From Microbacterium wangchenii (GTDB lineage Bacteria > Actinomycetota > Actinomycetes > Actinomycetales > Microbacteriaceae): a stretch of DNA of 64,000 bases. Below are positions 17,727 to 29,960 of the stretch, piece after piece. The notes beneath the pieces are model-generated. The model was given only the letters and a program-made list of their open reading frames with translations, searched no databases and had not been told where the DNA came from. Both the position numbers and the translations under genes were made by a program. Location of the stretch: the NCBI RefSeq assembly GCF_004564355.1, contig NZ_CP038266.1, positions 310,001 to 374,000 of the forward strand, in the 5' to 3' direction. Within the stretch, counting starts at the first letter, position 1. Each line of letters starts with the position of its first letter.

Positions 17727-18162
17727 GATCGACGCCTGTCCTGATGCCGTCCCTGCGTTTTGCACTGTCGCGGGCGATCTCGTAGACCTTCTGGCGGGAG
17801 ACCCCGAGGTCACCTGCGACCGACACCGCGCTGAAATCCTCGAGCAGGGCGGAGACGGCGACCGAGCGGACGGCCGATGCACGCGCCACGAGGTGAGACG
17901 AGTATGCAGCGACCTCTGCGGCGACAAGGGCGACCCCGAGGAGACCGCCGTACGGGACGGCCCAATCCGGACGACCGCTTGTCGCTGCGGACGCCAAGCC
18001 CGCCCCTCCGTCGCCAAGGGCTGCAGCGACCGTGTCGGGGGTCACGCCGTGCTCGATGAAACGATCCCTCACCTGGGCCGCCGTCGCCGCATCCTGTCGA
18101 TGCGCAAGGACGGCGGTCCATTCCTTTGCGCCCGTCGTCGACTGGCCCACCGACGTGTCCAT
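17716..18162 (-). CDS. small regulator with C-terminal helix-turn-helix
   Basis: A 148-residue protein whose residues about 112-135 (SAVSVAGDLGVSRQKVYEIAR) form a clear helix-turn-helix. The N-terminal part is Ala-rich and helical and contains no enzyme motif. The ATG at 18162 follows GAAGGAG. It is divergent from the reductase gene with palindromes between them, so it is the best candidate to bind those sites and the similar one at the ABC ATPase. Confidence 0.7.
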   Translation of the reverse strand: MDTSVGQSTTGAKEWTAVLAHRQDAATAAQVRDRFIEHGVTPDTVAAALGDGGAGLASAATSGRPDWAVPYGGLLGVALVAAEVAAYSSHLVARASAVRSVAVSALLEDFSAVSVAGDLGVSRQKVYEIARDSAKRRDGIRTGVDRDF

Positions 18163-18179
18163 GCAGACTCCTTCGATTC

Positions 18180-18254
18180 TGTCACCCCTGACCTTACGAC
18201 CTGGACGGCGCGCGTGCTCGGAGATGACACATCTGTCGTCCCAGGGGCGACAAA
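18180..18254. promoter_or_regulatory. operator region between regulator and reductase
   Basis: A half-site TGTCACCCCTG begins at 18180 and a near-palindrome (18232-18254, TGTCG...CGACA around CCCAGGGG) lies 50 bases before the reductase ATG. Both match the 23-bp palindrome at 15833-15855. Confidence 0.55.
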
Positions 18255-18303
18255 TATGCCATCCTGGGTCCGCAGGTGTACATCATCTTCTCTGGAGGAC
18301 CTC

Positions 18304-19260
18304 ATGGAAAGCCATACGACCGGCGCTTCTTCTCTTGGCGGCATCGTCCTCGGGACGATGGACTACGGCACGGTCATCGACCAGGACCGGGCATTCGCTC
18401 TTCTGGACCGCTATGTGCAGAGGGGCGGCGAGTGGCTCGACACGGCGAACTGCTACTCCTTCTGGATCGACGAGGCGGGTGTCGGCGGCGCGAGCGAACG
18501 CGTGATCGGCGAGTGGCTGCGCTCACGGCCAGGAGCGCGGGACGCCGTCCGCATCGCCACGAAGGTGCGGCAGAATCCCTTGGTGGCGCACCGCTGGCCC
18601 GAGAGCGCAGAAGGGCTATCGAGGTCGGCGATCAGGGCCGGCATCGAAGCCAGCCTTTCCAGACTCGGCGTCGACGACGTGGATCTGCTCTGGGCCCATG
18701 CTGAGGACCGCAGTGTGGCCCTCGAGGAGACGGTGCACGCGTTCGGAGAGCTCGTGGCGGAGGGGAAAGCTCGCTCGGTGGGCGCTGCCAACCATCCCAG
18801 TTGGCGAGTCGAACGGGCGCGGGCGCTCGCGGTTTCCGCCGACGTCGAGCCGTGGAGCGCCATCCAGCTTCGCCATTCCCTCGTACAGCCGAGGCCGTTC
18901 GCGCCGATTCCCGAGGCCGGGCATCGCCTGCTGACTCCGGATGACCTCGACCTCGCCCGTGACTCGAATCTCTGGGTGTGGGCGTACACGCCGTTGCTGC
19001 ATGGCGGTTACGTCCGGGAGGACAAGCCCTTCTCAGAACCGTATGACCACCCGGGGACGACGCGGACCCTGGCCGCCCTGGGCGCCGTGGCGGCCGAGGT
19101 CCAAGCGACGAAGAATCAAGTCGTCCTCGCCTGGCTGATGGCACAGGGCATCTCGCCCATCGTCGGGGCCAGTCGCGTGGAATACGTCGACGAAGCGATG
19201 GACGCGATGGCCCTCGAACTGGATGCAAGTCAGATGGAGCGATTGTCCTCAGCTCGCTGA
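18304..19260 (+). CDS. aldo/keto reductase
   Basis: A 318-residue NADPH-dependent oxidoreductase of the AKR superfamily. Expected elements are present in order: LGTMDYG near the start, catalytic Asp and Tyr in DTANCYSFW, Lys in RIATKV, His in LLWAHAED, and the C-terminal cofactor loop SPIVGASRVEYVDEA. The ATG at 18304 follows GGAGG. The gene is divergent from the small regulator and preceded by the shared palindromes, so it is probably controlled by it. Its 3' end overlaps the convergent nucleotidyltransferase gene by about 30 bases. Confidence 0.9.
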   Translation: MESHTTGASSLGGIVLGTMDYGTVIDQDRAFALLDRYVQRGGEWLDTANCYSFWIDEAGVGGASERVIGEWLRSRPGARDAVRIATKVRQNPLVAHRWPESAEGLSRSAIRAGIEASLSRLGVDDVDLLWAHAEDRSVALEETVHAFGELVAEGKARSVGAANHPSWRVERARALAVSADVEPWSAIQLRHSLVQPRPFAPIPEAGHRLLTPDDLDLARDSNLWVWAYTPLLHGGYVREDKPFSEPYDHPGTTRTLAALGAVAAEVQATKNQVVLAWLMAQGISPIVGASRVEYVDEAMDAMALELDASQMERLSSAR

Positions 19261-20024
19261 GTGGCGTCATCCTCGGCGAGAGCGAGCGCGTGTGCGCATC
19301 GGCGGGCGACATCATCCACGAAGGCTTCGGCATCACCATCAAGGGTTAGAAGGCGGTCATCGAGGAAGTCCCGTAGGCTCGCGCTCTCCAGCAAGCGCTT
19401 CTCGTTGGTGACCCACGTTGCGCGCGCGGCCGACACGGCGTGCGCCGCGCAGGTCGCTGCCTCGACGGCCATGGCGACAGCCTGCGCGGCACGACCGTGT
19501 GAGGCATGCCCGGATCGTGCGTAGTCGAAGAGGGCCTCGGCTCGACTCCACCACTGCGGCGGTGCAGAGCTGCGGAGGCGCGGTGGATACTCCGGCTTGG
19601 GCAAGTCCCCGCGGAGGGTTCGGTTCACCGCCAGCTCCGCAACCAGGAGGTACGTGGGGATGCCCGCCAGGTGAAACATGAGCTGCTCGATCCGGAACCG
19701 TCCGGCACGGGCCTCTTCCAGCTCGCGGTCGACGACCTCGAGGTCCCGGTAATGGATGTCGACATGCCGGCCGTCGATCGTGAGCCACGCCCCGCCATTG
19801 AAGACGCCGCCGCCCCACTCACCCAGCTCCGAGACGTGTCCGGGCCAGCCGATGTCTCGCAACGCCTGCGGCCGGAAGTCGCCACGGTAGTACACCGCCA
19901 GATCCCAGTCGCTGTCTGCGCGCGAGGTGCCCTGGGCGCGCGATCCGCCCAGCGCCACCGCCTCGGCGCCCTCCAGGGTGATGAGACGGTCCGCCACGCC
20001 CTCGAGAAAAGCTGCGTCACTCAC
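19230..20024 (-). CDS. nucleotidyltransferase-fold protein
   Basis: A 264-residue protein with the polymerase-beta-type nucleotidyltransferase signature GGSRAQGTSRADSDWDLAVY near residues 26-45, including the DxD-like metal ligands, followed by an acidic DIHYRDLE strand and a helical C-terminal half. Such proteins transfer nucleotides to small molecules (as in aminoglycoside nucleotidyltransferases) or to toxins and RNA; the substrate is not evident. The GTG at 20024 overlaps the adenosine deaminase end by 8 bases, so the two are translationally coupled. Confidence 0.8.
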   Translation of the reverse strand: MSDAAFLEGVADRLITLEGAEAVALGGSRAQGTSRADSDWDLAVYYRGDFRPQALRDIGWPGHVSELGEWGGGVFNGGAWLTIDGRHVDIHYRDLEVVDRELEEARAGRFRIEQLMFHLAGIPTYLLVAELAVNRTLRGDLPKPEYPPRLRSSAPPQWWSRAEALFDYARSGHASHGRAAQAVAMAVEAATCAAHAVSAARATWVTNEKRLLESASLRDFLDDRLLTLDGDAEAFVDDVARRCAHALALAEDDATQRAEDNRSI

Positions 20025-21009
20025 CGTCGTCCCCTTCCGGTCGTACAGCGAACTGGCGCCCGCTGGATGTGAATGCGGCGACCGCCGCTTGCCTGGCGAT
20101 GCGCTCGAGGGTGGCGGGGTCCAGGCCGGCATCGTTCACCGCCCTGCGGTGCTCCTCGCTCAGTCGCGTTCCGCTCGTGGTGGGGTTGTCGGTGTTGAGA
20201 GTCACCGCCACCCCGCCCGCCAGGAGCGCGTGGATCTGATGAGTCGTGAATCCTGCAGACGCGCCCGTATGCGTGTTGCTCGTCAGGGCCACTTCCATCG
20301 TCGTGCCCCGCTCGGCCAACTGCTCGAGGAGGCGCGGGTCCTCCACGGATCGCACACCGTGGCCGATGCGCTCGGCGCCGAGATGCTCGACCGCGTCGGC
20401 GACGCTGGCCGGGCCGGCGGCCTCTCCGGCGTGAACCGTGATGTGCAGACCTGCGTCGCGGGCTCGGCGGAACACGGGCGCGAATTCTCGGCACGGGACG
20501 CCGGCTTCATCGCCGGCCAAGTCGACCCCGCACCACACGTCCCTCGTATCGAGCACGGTGTCGAGTTGTCGTCGGGCCGCGTCAGGACCCAGGTCACGGA
20601 GGATGATCGCGATGAGGCCCACCGGCAAGCCCACGCTGCGCGAGGCGCGCGCGACTCCTTCGCTCACAGCATCCACGACGACCCGCGGGCTGAGCCCTGT
20701 GTGGCTCGTCACGAACCAGGGGCAATAGCGAAGTTCGAGGTAGTCCAGCCCGTCGTCACAGGCGTCTTCCACGGCGTTGAGACCTGCCTGCATCCAATCC
20801 TCAGCGGTAGTGAGCACAGCGGCTGCGGTGTCTATCCGACCCAGGTAGGCCACGAGACTGTCGATGGTGGCGTCCGTGGTGATCGCCGCGCGGAACTCAG
20901 CAGGGCGCTGAGGGGATCGACCTGACCGCGCCAAGACCTGCAGTAGGTGGCTGGCGCGCAGCGAGCCCTCCAGGTGGCGGTGAAGGTCGATGCGCAGGGG
21001 GCCGGTCAC
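20017..21009 (-). CDS. adenosine deaminase family protein
   Basis: A 330-residue amidohydrolase that should deaminate adenosine or a related purine nucleoside to inosine. All active-site motifs are visible: HRHLEGS (zinc HxH), DLAGDE, HAGE with catalytic Glu, GHG, SNTHT and TDNP with metal Asp. It starts at a GTG overlapping the stop of the upstream S-adenosylhomocysteine hydrolase-like gene (GTGA). The pairing is logical: hydrolysis of S-adenosylhomocysteine yields adenosine, which this enzyme would remove. Confidence 0.88.
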   Translation of the reverse strand: MTGPLRIDLHRHLEGSLRASHLLQVLARSGRSPQRPAEFRAAITTDATIDSLVAYLGRIDTAAAVLTTAEDWMQAGLNAVEDACDDGLDYLELRYCPWFVTSHTGLSPRVVVDAVSEGVARASRSVGLPVGLIAIILRDLGPDAARRQLDTVLDTRDVWCGVDLAGDEAGVPCREFAPVFRRARDAGLHITVHAGEAAGPASVADAVEHLGAERIGHGVRSVEDPRLLEQLAERGTTMEVALTSNTHTGASAGFTTHQIHALLAGGVAVTLNTDNPTTSGTRLSEEHRRAVNDAGLDPATLERIARQAAVAAFTSSGRQFAVRPEGDDGE

Positions 21010-22226
21010 CGGACGCTCTCTGCGGCTCGGGGAGCATCGACGTTCTTGCGACTCAGCATGTCCACCAGAGTCGTCGCCAGCTCATCGTCGATGTCGCTCG
21101 GTACCGGGCCGGCACCCACCCATGTCGCCGCTCCGCCGACGATGGCGGCCAAGCTGCACGCTTGCAAGGCCAGGCCCAGATCCATGGCCTGGATCGGATT
21201 GCCACCGGCCGCCGTCAGATTGATCATGTTCATGCCGTGGAGAACGACCACCTCCCGGCCGTCGGGAAAGGTGTAGACCACCCGAGGAGCCTGGTCCGCC
21301 GCGCTGGATCCCAGGGCGCTTTCGCCTCGAGTCGCCCGACGAAGCGTCTCGATGTCGAGTTCGGCGCCCTCATGGCCGACACCGATGATGATGGCTCCGT
21401 CCCGCAACCGGGCGAACTGGTCCTCAGCGATGACGTCCCGCGCGCCCGTCGCAAGGAACAACAGTTCTGCCTGCGGAAGGAGATCGTCGAGGGTGCCCAC
21501 CATGTGTCCACGCATGATGGCTTCGAGCGCACGAAAAGGGTTGCGTTCGACCACGCTCACGATCGCGCCCAGGGCACGCAGGGTGTCCGCAGTTCCCTTT
21601 CCGCACGGGCCGTATCCCACGACGGTTGCTCGGGCACCGGGCACCATCGAGTTGGTGGCGTTCATGAACCCCTGCACCACGCTCTGGCCGACGCCGTACT
21701 CGTTCTCGACAGTCAGCTTCAGCGAGCTGTCATTGATGACGATGACTGGGAAGTCAGGCTGTACGTCGAGCTCTCTGATCCGGAGCCCGCCGGTGGTGGT
21801 TTCCTCAGTAGCGCCGACGAACGTGTCGGACCGGGGTGCACCGCAAGCAAGGCGGGTGATGAGCTCGCCACCGTTGTCCATGACGAGGTCGGGCTCCGCG
21901 GCGAGAACCTGGTCGACATTCCGTTGGTGCTTCTCGTGGTCATCGCTGCGGTGTCCGATCACTGTCGCGCCGAGTTCGCTGAGGGTCTGCGCGACGGAGG
22001 AGACGGTGGTGCCGAGGTTGCCGGTGATTGTGACCCGCGCGCCGTAGTGCAACAGCCAGCGGACCAAGACGGCGGTCTTCGGCTCGGTGTGCAGGCAGAT
22101 GCCGACGTGCACGCCGCGGAAGTTGTGAGCGCGGGTGGCGACACTCTGTCTCAGCAGCGGCATGTTGCGTTCGGCCCAATCGATGTCCGGGTTGCCCGAG
22201 GGAGCGAGTCGAGGTTGCGGGGTCAT
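21006..22226 (-). CDS. S-adenosylhomocysteine hydrolase-like protein
   Basis: A 406-residue diverged member of the adenosylhomocysteinase family. Recognisable parts are HTEPKTAVL near the start, DNGGEL, EETTTGG, INDSSLKLTVENEYG (substrate and NAD-linked Lys retained, usual Asp-Asn replaced) and the NAD site GYGPCGKG. It is shorter than the usual 430-480 residues and lacks the conserved C-terminal tail, so it may act on another nucleoside thioether or be regulatory. The ATG at 22226 follows AGGAAGG. It is the first gene of a three-gene operon with the deaminase and nucleotidyltransferase, divergent from rpoB. Confidence 0.8.
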   Translation of the reverse strand: MTPQPRLAPSGNPDIDWAERNMPLLRQSVATRAHNFRGVHVGICLHTEPKTAVLVRWLLHYGARVTITGNLGTTVSSVAQTLSELGATVIGHRSDDHEKHQRNVDQVLAAEPDLVMDNGGELITRLACGAPRSDTFVGATEETTTGGLRIRELDVQPDFPVIVINDSSLKLTVENEYGVGQSVVQGFMNATNSMVPGARATVVGYGPCGKGTADTLRALGAIVSVVERNPFRALEAIMRGHMVGTLDDLLPQAELLFLATGARDVIAEDQFARLRDGAIIIGVGHEGAELDIETLRRATRGESALGSSAADQAPRVVYTFPDGREVVVLHGMNMINLTAAGGNPIQAMDLGLALQACSLAAIVGGAATWVGAGPVPSDIDDELATTLVDMLSRKNVDAPRAAESVR

Positions 22227-22833
22227 GCGAATGCCTTCCTAACAAAGACGGGTAGTGCTTCCGGGCAGGGCAAACTCGCGCCGCTGTCTCGGAGCTGACC
22301 CGCTTCGGCCCTTCGTGGCGGACATAGCTGACGGCGTTCGATGTGTTCCTGCGTGGCGCGCGACGTCATCGCGCGTGGGGCGTTCTCCTGGCATGTGCGG
22401 CTGTGAGGGCAGACGCGCCGGATGCGCCTGCGCCGGGAGGTAACCGCAGGGCGGCTACCGGGTAACGGAAGTTACGCGCAGACAAGCGTCGGTGTCAAAT
22501 GCTCTGACAATAAGCGACGGCCAGGAGAAGCGACCGTTCCCCAGCGGAGTTCGTAACTCGGACGCCGGGTAAGTTGGGAGCAGGAACCAGCCGAAACCAG
22601 CGCCTCGTCTGGGCGGAGCCGGACGGTTTCGGCCCCCCTGCCCTTACCAGTATACATATCGGATTTTTGGCTGCGCCGTGTATCTCATGAGTGGCCCGGT
22701 TGTCAATCGAAATCGCTGGACGGGGACGGCGGAAGCCGGGTAGATTCCTGCGTTCCGGCACCGAACGGAGCCACTTTCGCGAGCGGCTCAGTGACGCGTT
22801 GTGCCGGTAATCGACTCACCCGGAGGTTGTCCC
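22227..22833. other. divergent intergenic region before rpoB
   Basis: About 600 bases with no supported gene, between the divergent operon and rpoB. It must hold promoters for both. A TATACAT at about 22650 is a candidate -10 for rpoB but I see no good -35. The last 30 bases carry GGAGG seven bases before the TTG start of rpoB. None of the ribosomal-protein genes usually upstream of rpoB is present. Confidence 0.5.
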
Positions 22834-26331
<3,498 letters not shown>

Positions 26332-26342
26332 GCGAGGGCCAG

Positions 26343-26525
26343 ATGACGGAGGTAGACCTGCACAACTCGCCGAGTCCGCTCGCATACTGGCGAGCGGTGG
26401 AACGCGATCGCGCTCAGCGAATCGAGCAGTTACACACCCGAAGAATTTCTCCGCGAAACGACTTGGCGGTGAAGCGGACCCGCGGAGCGGGCAACCCGAC
26501 CGGAGTGGATGGCGGGCACGCCTGA
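26343..26525 (+). CDS. small hypothetical protein after rpoB
   Basis: A 60-residue frame with GAGGGCC before its ATG and a stop that overlaps the next start (TGATG), the typical sign of coupling. The product is basic and charged (RAVERDRAQRIEQLHTRR) with no recognised domain. The spacing to rpoB (11 bases) suggests co-transcription. The overlap and start support it, but the product could also be just a leader for the next gene. Confidence 0.45.
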   Translation: MTEVDLHNSPSPLAYWRAVERDRAQRIEQLHTRRISPRNDLAVKRTRGAGNPTGVDGGHA

Positions 26526-27181
26526 TGTCCGCGACCCCTGAGATCGCGTCGCGGAGCGCATACACCTGGCGGGGAGTCGACGATCCCGGACGAATCGACC
26601 ACGCCGTGGTTCGCATGGGTGCCGAAAGCATGTCGGCGCACGGGACCTCCACGACGTCGACGTACGCGACAAGCTGGGATCTGGATGTCGGTCCCGGCTG
26701 GGTCACTCGGGCGCTTCGCGTGTCGGCCCATGCCGACGGGTGGTCTCGCGCGCTCGTGCTCACCCGTGAGACGGACGGCACGTGGAGCGCGCGAACGAGT
26801 GTTGACGGCCACTGTGAGCTCGTTCCGCCGGGCCTGTCAGACCCTCGGGACATCGGTGGAGCGATCGATTGCGACCTGGCCCTGTCGCCGGTGACGAACA
26901 CGATGCCCATCCGGCGTCTGGGTTTGCTCTCCGGAGACGTTCCCGCTACCGGCCTCGTCATGGCATGGGTTGAGGTCCCTTCCCTCCGGGTCATCCGCAG
27001 CGATCAGTCGTACGCGTCATCCGGAGCGTTGGTCCATTACCGGAGCCTCACCCGTGGGGTCGCCGTGGATCTCGACGTCGATCATCATGGCATCGTCGTG
27101 AATTACCCCGGTATGGCGCGTCACGTGCCGCAGACCGCGAGCACCTCTCATGAAGAGCGCGATCCGCGGCCGGCTGGATGA
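26525..27181 (+). CDS. putative glycolipid-binding protein (DUF1089 type)
   Basis: A 218-residue protein matching the bacterial glycolipid-binding family formerly called DUF1089. Recognisable features in order are YATSWDLDVGPGWVTR near residue 47, a DCDLALSPVTNTMPIRRL core, AWVEVPSLRVIRSDQSY, and VDHHGIVVNYPG near the C-terminus. The family's biological role is unclear. The start overlaps the preceding small frame in TGATG, and the genes run in the same direction as rpoB, so all three may be one transcript. Confidence 0.78.
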   Translation: MSATPEIASRSAYTWRGVDDPGRIDHAVVRMGAESMSAHGTSTTSTYATSWDLDVGPGWVTRALRVSAHADGWSRALVLTRETDGTWSARTSVDGHCELVPPGLSDPRDIGGAIDCDLALSPVTNTMPIRRLGLLSGDVPATGLVMAWVEVPSLRVIRSDQSYASSGALVHYRSLTRGVAVDLDVDHHGIVVNYPGMARHVPQTASTSHEERDPRPAG

Positions 27182-27206
27182 TGCGACGCGGGCGCTGCTC
27201 GTGTTG

Positions 27207-27971
27207 CTAGCGCTTCAGGGGGCGCGCAAGTCGGGCGACCGCATCCACGACGAGGTCGGAGCCGAAGCGGTATGCCGCCTCCGCGTTGTAGGCGCCGCCG
27301 AGCTCGGCACCCGCTGCGCTCCCCACCCGCGTGGCGAGGGGAAATTCGTCGGGCTGGACGTACTCGGCGAGATACGGCTGAACCGACTCCCACCATTCGA
27401 CGTTGTCCACACGGGAGCGGAGCCGCCGCACATGGTCTCCCGCCGCCCCGCGGGCGAAGTCCAGCAGGAAGGTCAGCACCGCGTCCATCGTCTGATCCGT
27501 CAGGCCCAACGGCGCGAGCGCAGTGAGTTCGATTTCGTATTTGCTCAGCGTGCCCGGTCCCATGGGCGGTTGCTCGGTATGCATTTCCAGAAGCCAAGGA
27601 TGCTGCAGGAGCATGCGGTAGTTCTCCTCCAGGAGTCGCCGAAGTGTCCGCTCCACCGGGGCGCCCGGCTGAGGGTCGAACCGGAAGTCACCGTGAACCG
27701 AGTCAACCATGAGCGCCGAGACCGCGTCCTTGCCGGGCACGTGCGAGTAGAGGGTCATCACCTTCACGCCCAAGACTTGCGCAACGTTCCGCATCGAGAC
27801 GCCCTGCAGCCCGCTCTCGTCGGCGAGTTGAACCGCGGTGGTCACGATGTCATCGGCCGTTACGCGCGGCCTCGGCCCGGGGCGAAGCGCATAGCGCGTT
27901 CGCGAGCGCCAAAGCAGGCGCAGCAGTGTGCTCGGCGGGGTTCCCTCGTCGTCGGCGTTCACTCTTGCCAT
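27207..27971 (-). CDS. TetR/AcrR-type repressor
   Basis: A 254-residue repressor of the TetR fold with a classic N-terminal DNA-binding domain: TADDIVTTAVQLADESGLQGVSMRNVAQVLGVKVMTLYSHV, residues about 37-80, and a TetR-class C-terminal ligand domain. It is divergent from the VOC gene; a 13-bp palindrome lies between them. It probably represses itself and the VOC protein in response to an unknown small molecule. Confidence 0.88.
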   Translation of the reverse strand: MARVNADDEGTPPSTLLRLLWRSRTRYALRPGPRPRVTADDIVTTAVQLADESGLQGVSMRNVAQVLGVKVMTLYSHVPGKDAVSALMVDSVHGDFRFDPQPGAPVERTLRRLLEENYRMLLQHPWLLEMHTEQPPMGPGTLSKYEIELTALAPLGLTDQTMDAVLTFLLDFARGAAGDHVRRLRSRVDNVEWWESVQPYLAEYVQPDEFPLATRVGSAAGAELGGAYNAEAAYRFGSDLVVDAVARLARPLKR

Positions 27972-28006
27972 CCTGAGCCACGGGGTTGCGATCCGCTAGT
28001 TTATAC

Positions 28007-28019
28007 CGTACAGTGTACG
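28007..28019. promoter_or_regulatory. palindromic operator for the TetR/VOC pair
   Basis: A perfect 13-bp palindrome, CGTACAGTGTACG, in the 67-base gap between the divergent repressor and VOC genes, 20 bases before the VOC start codon. It is the natural binding site candidate for the TetR protein. Confidence 0.65.
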
Positions 28020-28038
28020 TAGTTACCGGGAGGAGACT

Positions 28039-28416
28039 ATGAACATCACCAATTCGGCCATCTCGCTCAACGTCGCCGACGTGGAGGCGTCGGCGACGTT
28101 CCTCGAGCAGCAGCTCGCATTCGAAAGGGAGATGCAACAGGACGGCTTCGTGTCGCTCAAGCGGGACGGGGTGGGCTTCAACGTCATCTTCCTGCGGACG
28201 GGTCTTTCCACGTTCAAGCCGGCCAGTCACGCCGGAGACGCCGGTCAGGGTCTCCTGCTCGTGTTCGTCGTGGATGACATCGACGCGGAATGGCAGCGTG
28301 TAAGCACGTCCGGCGTCCCTGTGGCGACCCCGATCGAAACGGAGCCGTGGGGCGAGCGGTACTTCCAGATGATCGACCCGAACGGCGTGCTCATCCAGCT
28401 GGTGCAGTGGGTCTGA
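28039..28416 (+). CDS. VOC-family (glyoxalase/bleomycin-resistance fold) protein
   Basis: A 125-residue single VOC domain with the paired beta-alpha-beta-beta-beta modules: ISLNVADVEASATFLEQQL at the start, LLLVFVVDDIDAEWQRV in the middle and YFQMIDPNGVLIQLVQW at the end, where the last Glu of metal-binding members is replaced by Gln. It could sequester or modify a small toxic compound. The ATG follows GGGAGGAG. Divergent TetR control fits a resistance or detoxification role. Confidence 0.85.
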   Translation: MNITNSAISLNVADVEASATFLEQQLAFEREMQQDGFVSLKRDGVGFNVIFLRTGLSTFKPASHAGDAGQGLLLVFVVDDIDAEWQRVSTSGVPVATPIETEPWGERYFQMIDPNGVLIQLVQWV

Positions 28417-28454
28417 CCAAGACCGGTTAATCGCCGATCAGTCGAGGCGCAGCG

Positions 28455-29263
28455 TGTGGACGATTCCCGCCCGCTGGTGTGCCTGGCCGAGGTGTGCACT
28501 AAGGCTGTGCTGGTGGCCGACCTGACGCCTGACCGTCGGTGGGGGCTGGCGGCGTGGCGGATGTGGCATCCGGCGAGCCAGTGACCGCCGCGAAGCGGTT
28601 CCGCATCGGGTCGATCACCAGCTGCTCACAGCGGACCTGCTGGTGCGCTGCGTGCAAGCCGGGCGACTTCGGCTGGACGATCCGGTCGCCAGGTTCCTGC
28701 CCGGCGTCCGGGAAGGAGTTCTCGTGGGCCATCTGCTGTCACACTCCTCCGGCCTGGACGCCGGGAGGTCGTCACCGGCACGGCCGCCGAGCATGATCTC
28801 GGCACCGCGCGGCCACACAGTGCGGGACGGCGACCTGGTAGTACTGCCGCGCCGCATCGACAATCCGATGTGCACCCGCGGTCTCGACCCGGCCGGCGGC
28901 ACCCTGGTCTCGACGCAGTCCGACATCCTCGCCGCCGACCCGATCAGCCGGACTGCCGTCGTCGTGCTCACAAACTCCGACCACGGGATCAACGCCGCCA
29001 ACCCACTTCTGAACGCGCCCGGCCCAATCCCGAACGGCGTGACCCAAGCGGCGCCGGTCGACCCGTCGCACTATGCCGGCCAATATGCCTCCCACGCCCC
29101 GACCATGAGAGCACCACCGCAGGCAGCGGCTTGCTCGTCCGGGCACCCGGGCATCCCGACACTGCCCTGGCGCCGTGCGACCGTCAGACCTTCGACTCCC
29201 CGGCCGGGCCTATCGCCTTCCTCGGCTTCGACGACCAGGGCGTACCCGCCCTTCTGTGATGGC
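28455..29263 (+). pseudogene. broken serine hydrolase (beta-lactamase fold)
   Basis: Pieces of a class-C beta-lactamase/DD-peptidase-like protein appear in different frames: TAAKRFRIGSIT (the catalytic Ser-x-x-Lys region) in one frame, then LVRCVQAGRLRLDDPVARFLPG and HLLSHSSGLDAG in another, then GLDPAGGTLVSTQSDI. A frameshift lies near 28612 and a large internal deletion between SSGLDAG and the Gly-Leu-Asp segment. It is non-functional. Confidence 0.7.
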
Positions 29264-29373
29264 GGATGCGGGTCATGCGCCGGATCATGCCGGAAGATCC
29301 ACTCACCAAGTCGGGCTGGGCTTTGATGCGTCTACGTCGGTGCGGAGCGGCAGGCTCCTGGGAAACCCGGAGA

Positions 29374-29802
29374 CTAGCTGTCGGCAGGCTGCTCGCTCGC
29401 GGATCGAGCGTCCAGGCGTTCGTAGCGTTGCCGAGCAGCCTGCGCCGTGTTCAGGCCGAGACTGAAGGCTATGTCCTGCCAGGTCATGCCCATTCCCCTA
29501 GCGATCGTAAGCAGGAGCAGCTCGGTGGAGTCGAGGTCAGCTCGCATACCCGGTATGAGGGTCAGCGCAGCGACGAGGTCGTCGTGGTCAATGGCCGGCT
29601 CCTCCGGCTCCGGGCAGATGGAACCGCCGGCCAGTCCCGCTACCAGCCGGACCACCTCATGGGGGGCTGGCATGTCGGGATGAATCTGCCGCCCTCGACG
29701 AGCACCATCGGCGGCATGCCGCTCGGTGAGGTGCGTCAGAGCGTGGTAAGCGCGGTCGGCGCGTTGCGCACCGGAATCGAGCTGGGTGAAGACATTGGGC
29801 AT
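29374..29802 (-). CDS. small DNA-binding protein with strong leaderless-type promoter
   Basis: A 142-residue protein with a C-terminal helix-turn-helix (MTWQDIAFSLGLNTAQAARQRYERL, about residues 108-132); the N-terminal half is mixed and unrecognised. The ATG at 29802 has no ribosome-binding site. On the minus strand TTGAAA and CATACT, 17 bases apart, place the transcription start at about the ATG, so the mRNA is probably leaderless. A perfect inverted repeat covers the -35 box, suggesting autorepression. Confidence 0.7.
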   Translation of the reverse strand: MPNVFTQLDSGAQRADRAYHALTHLTERHAADGARRGRQIHPDMPAPHEVVRLVAGLAGGSICPEPEEPAIDHDDLVAALTLIPGMRADLDSTELLLLTIARGMGMTWQDIAFSLGLNTAQAARQRYERLDARSASEQPADS

Positions 29803-29808
29803 GCCGAC

Positions 29809-29837
29809 AGTATGCCTATTAAACAGCATGTTTTCAA
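29809..29837 (-). promoter_or_regulatory. promoter of the 29374-29802 gene
   Basis: TTGAAA at 29832-29837 and CATACT at 29809-29814 (read on the minus strand) with a 17-base spacer, six bases before the ATG. This is the clearest sigma-70-type promoter in the window. Confidence 0.65.
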
Positions 29838-29855
29838 CGAAAAGTTGAAAACATG
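29827..29855. promoter_or_regulatory. perfect 12-bp inverted repeat over the -35 box
   Basis: Arms CATGTTTTCAAC and GTTGAAAACATG are perfect complements around a 5-base AT-rich spacer. One arm contains the -35 hexamer of the divergent small regulator gene. The low G+C of this site in GC-rich DNA makes it conspicuous. A repressor operator is the best explanation. Confidence 0.75.
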
Positions 29856-29960
29856 TTGAGCGGCGCACCCTTCCTGGGCTTTCGCAGAAACGGTCCATGG
29901 TGAGGAACGAGTCCGCGGTCCGGCCCCGGGCCAGGGTTCGTACCGGTTATGTTCTCAAAA

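Noticed and set aside
17518..18303. A long N-terminal extension of the aldo/keto reductase
   Set aside because: The upstream frame is antisense to the regulator and membrane-protein genes; the reductase has its own GGAGG and ATG at 18304.
22227..22833. An S-adenosylhomocysteine riboswitch before the hydrolase-like gene
   Set aside because: Only a short leader lies between the gene start and any plausible promoter, and I could not find the expected helices.
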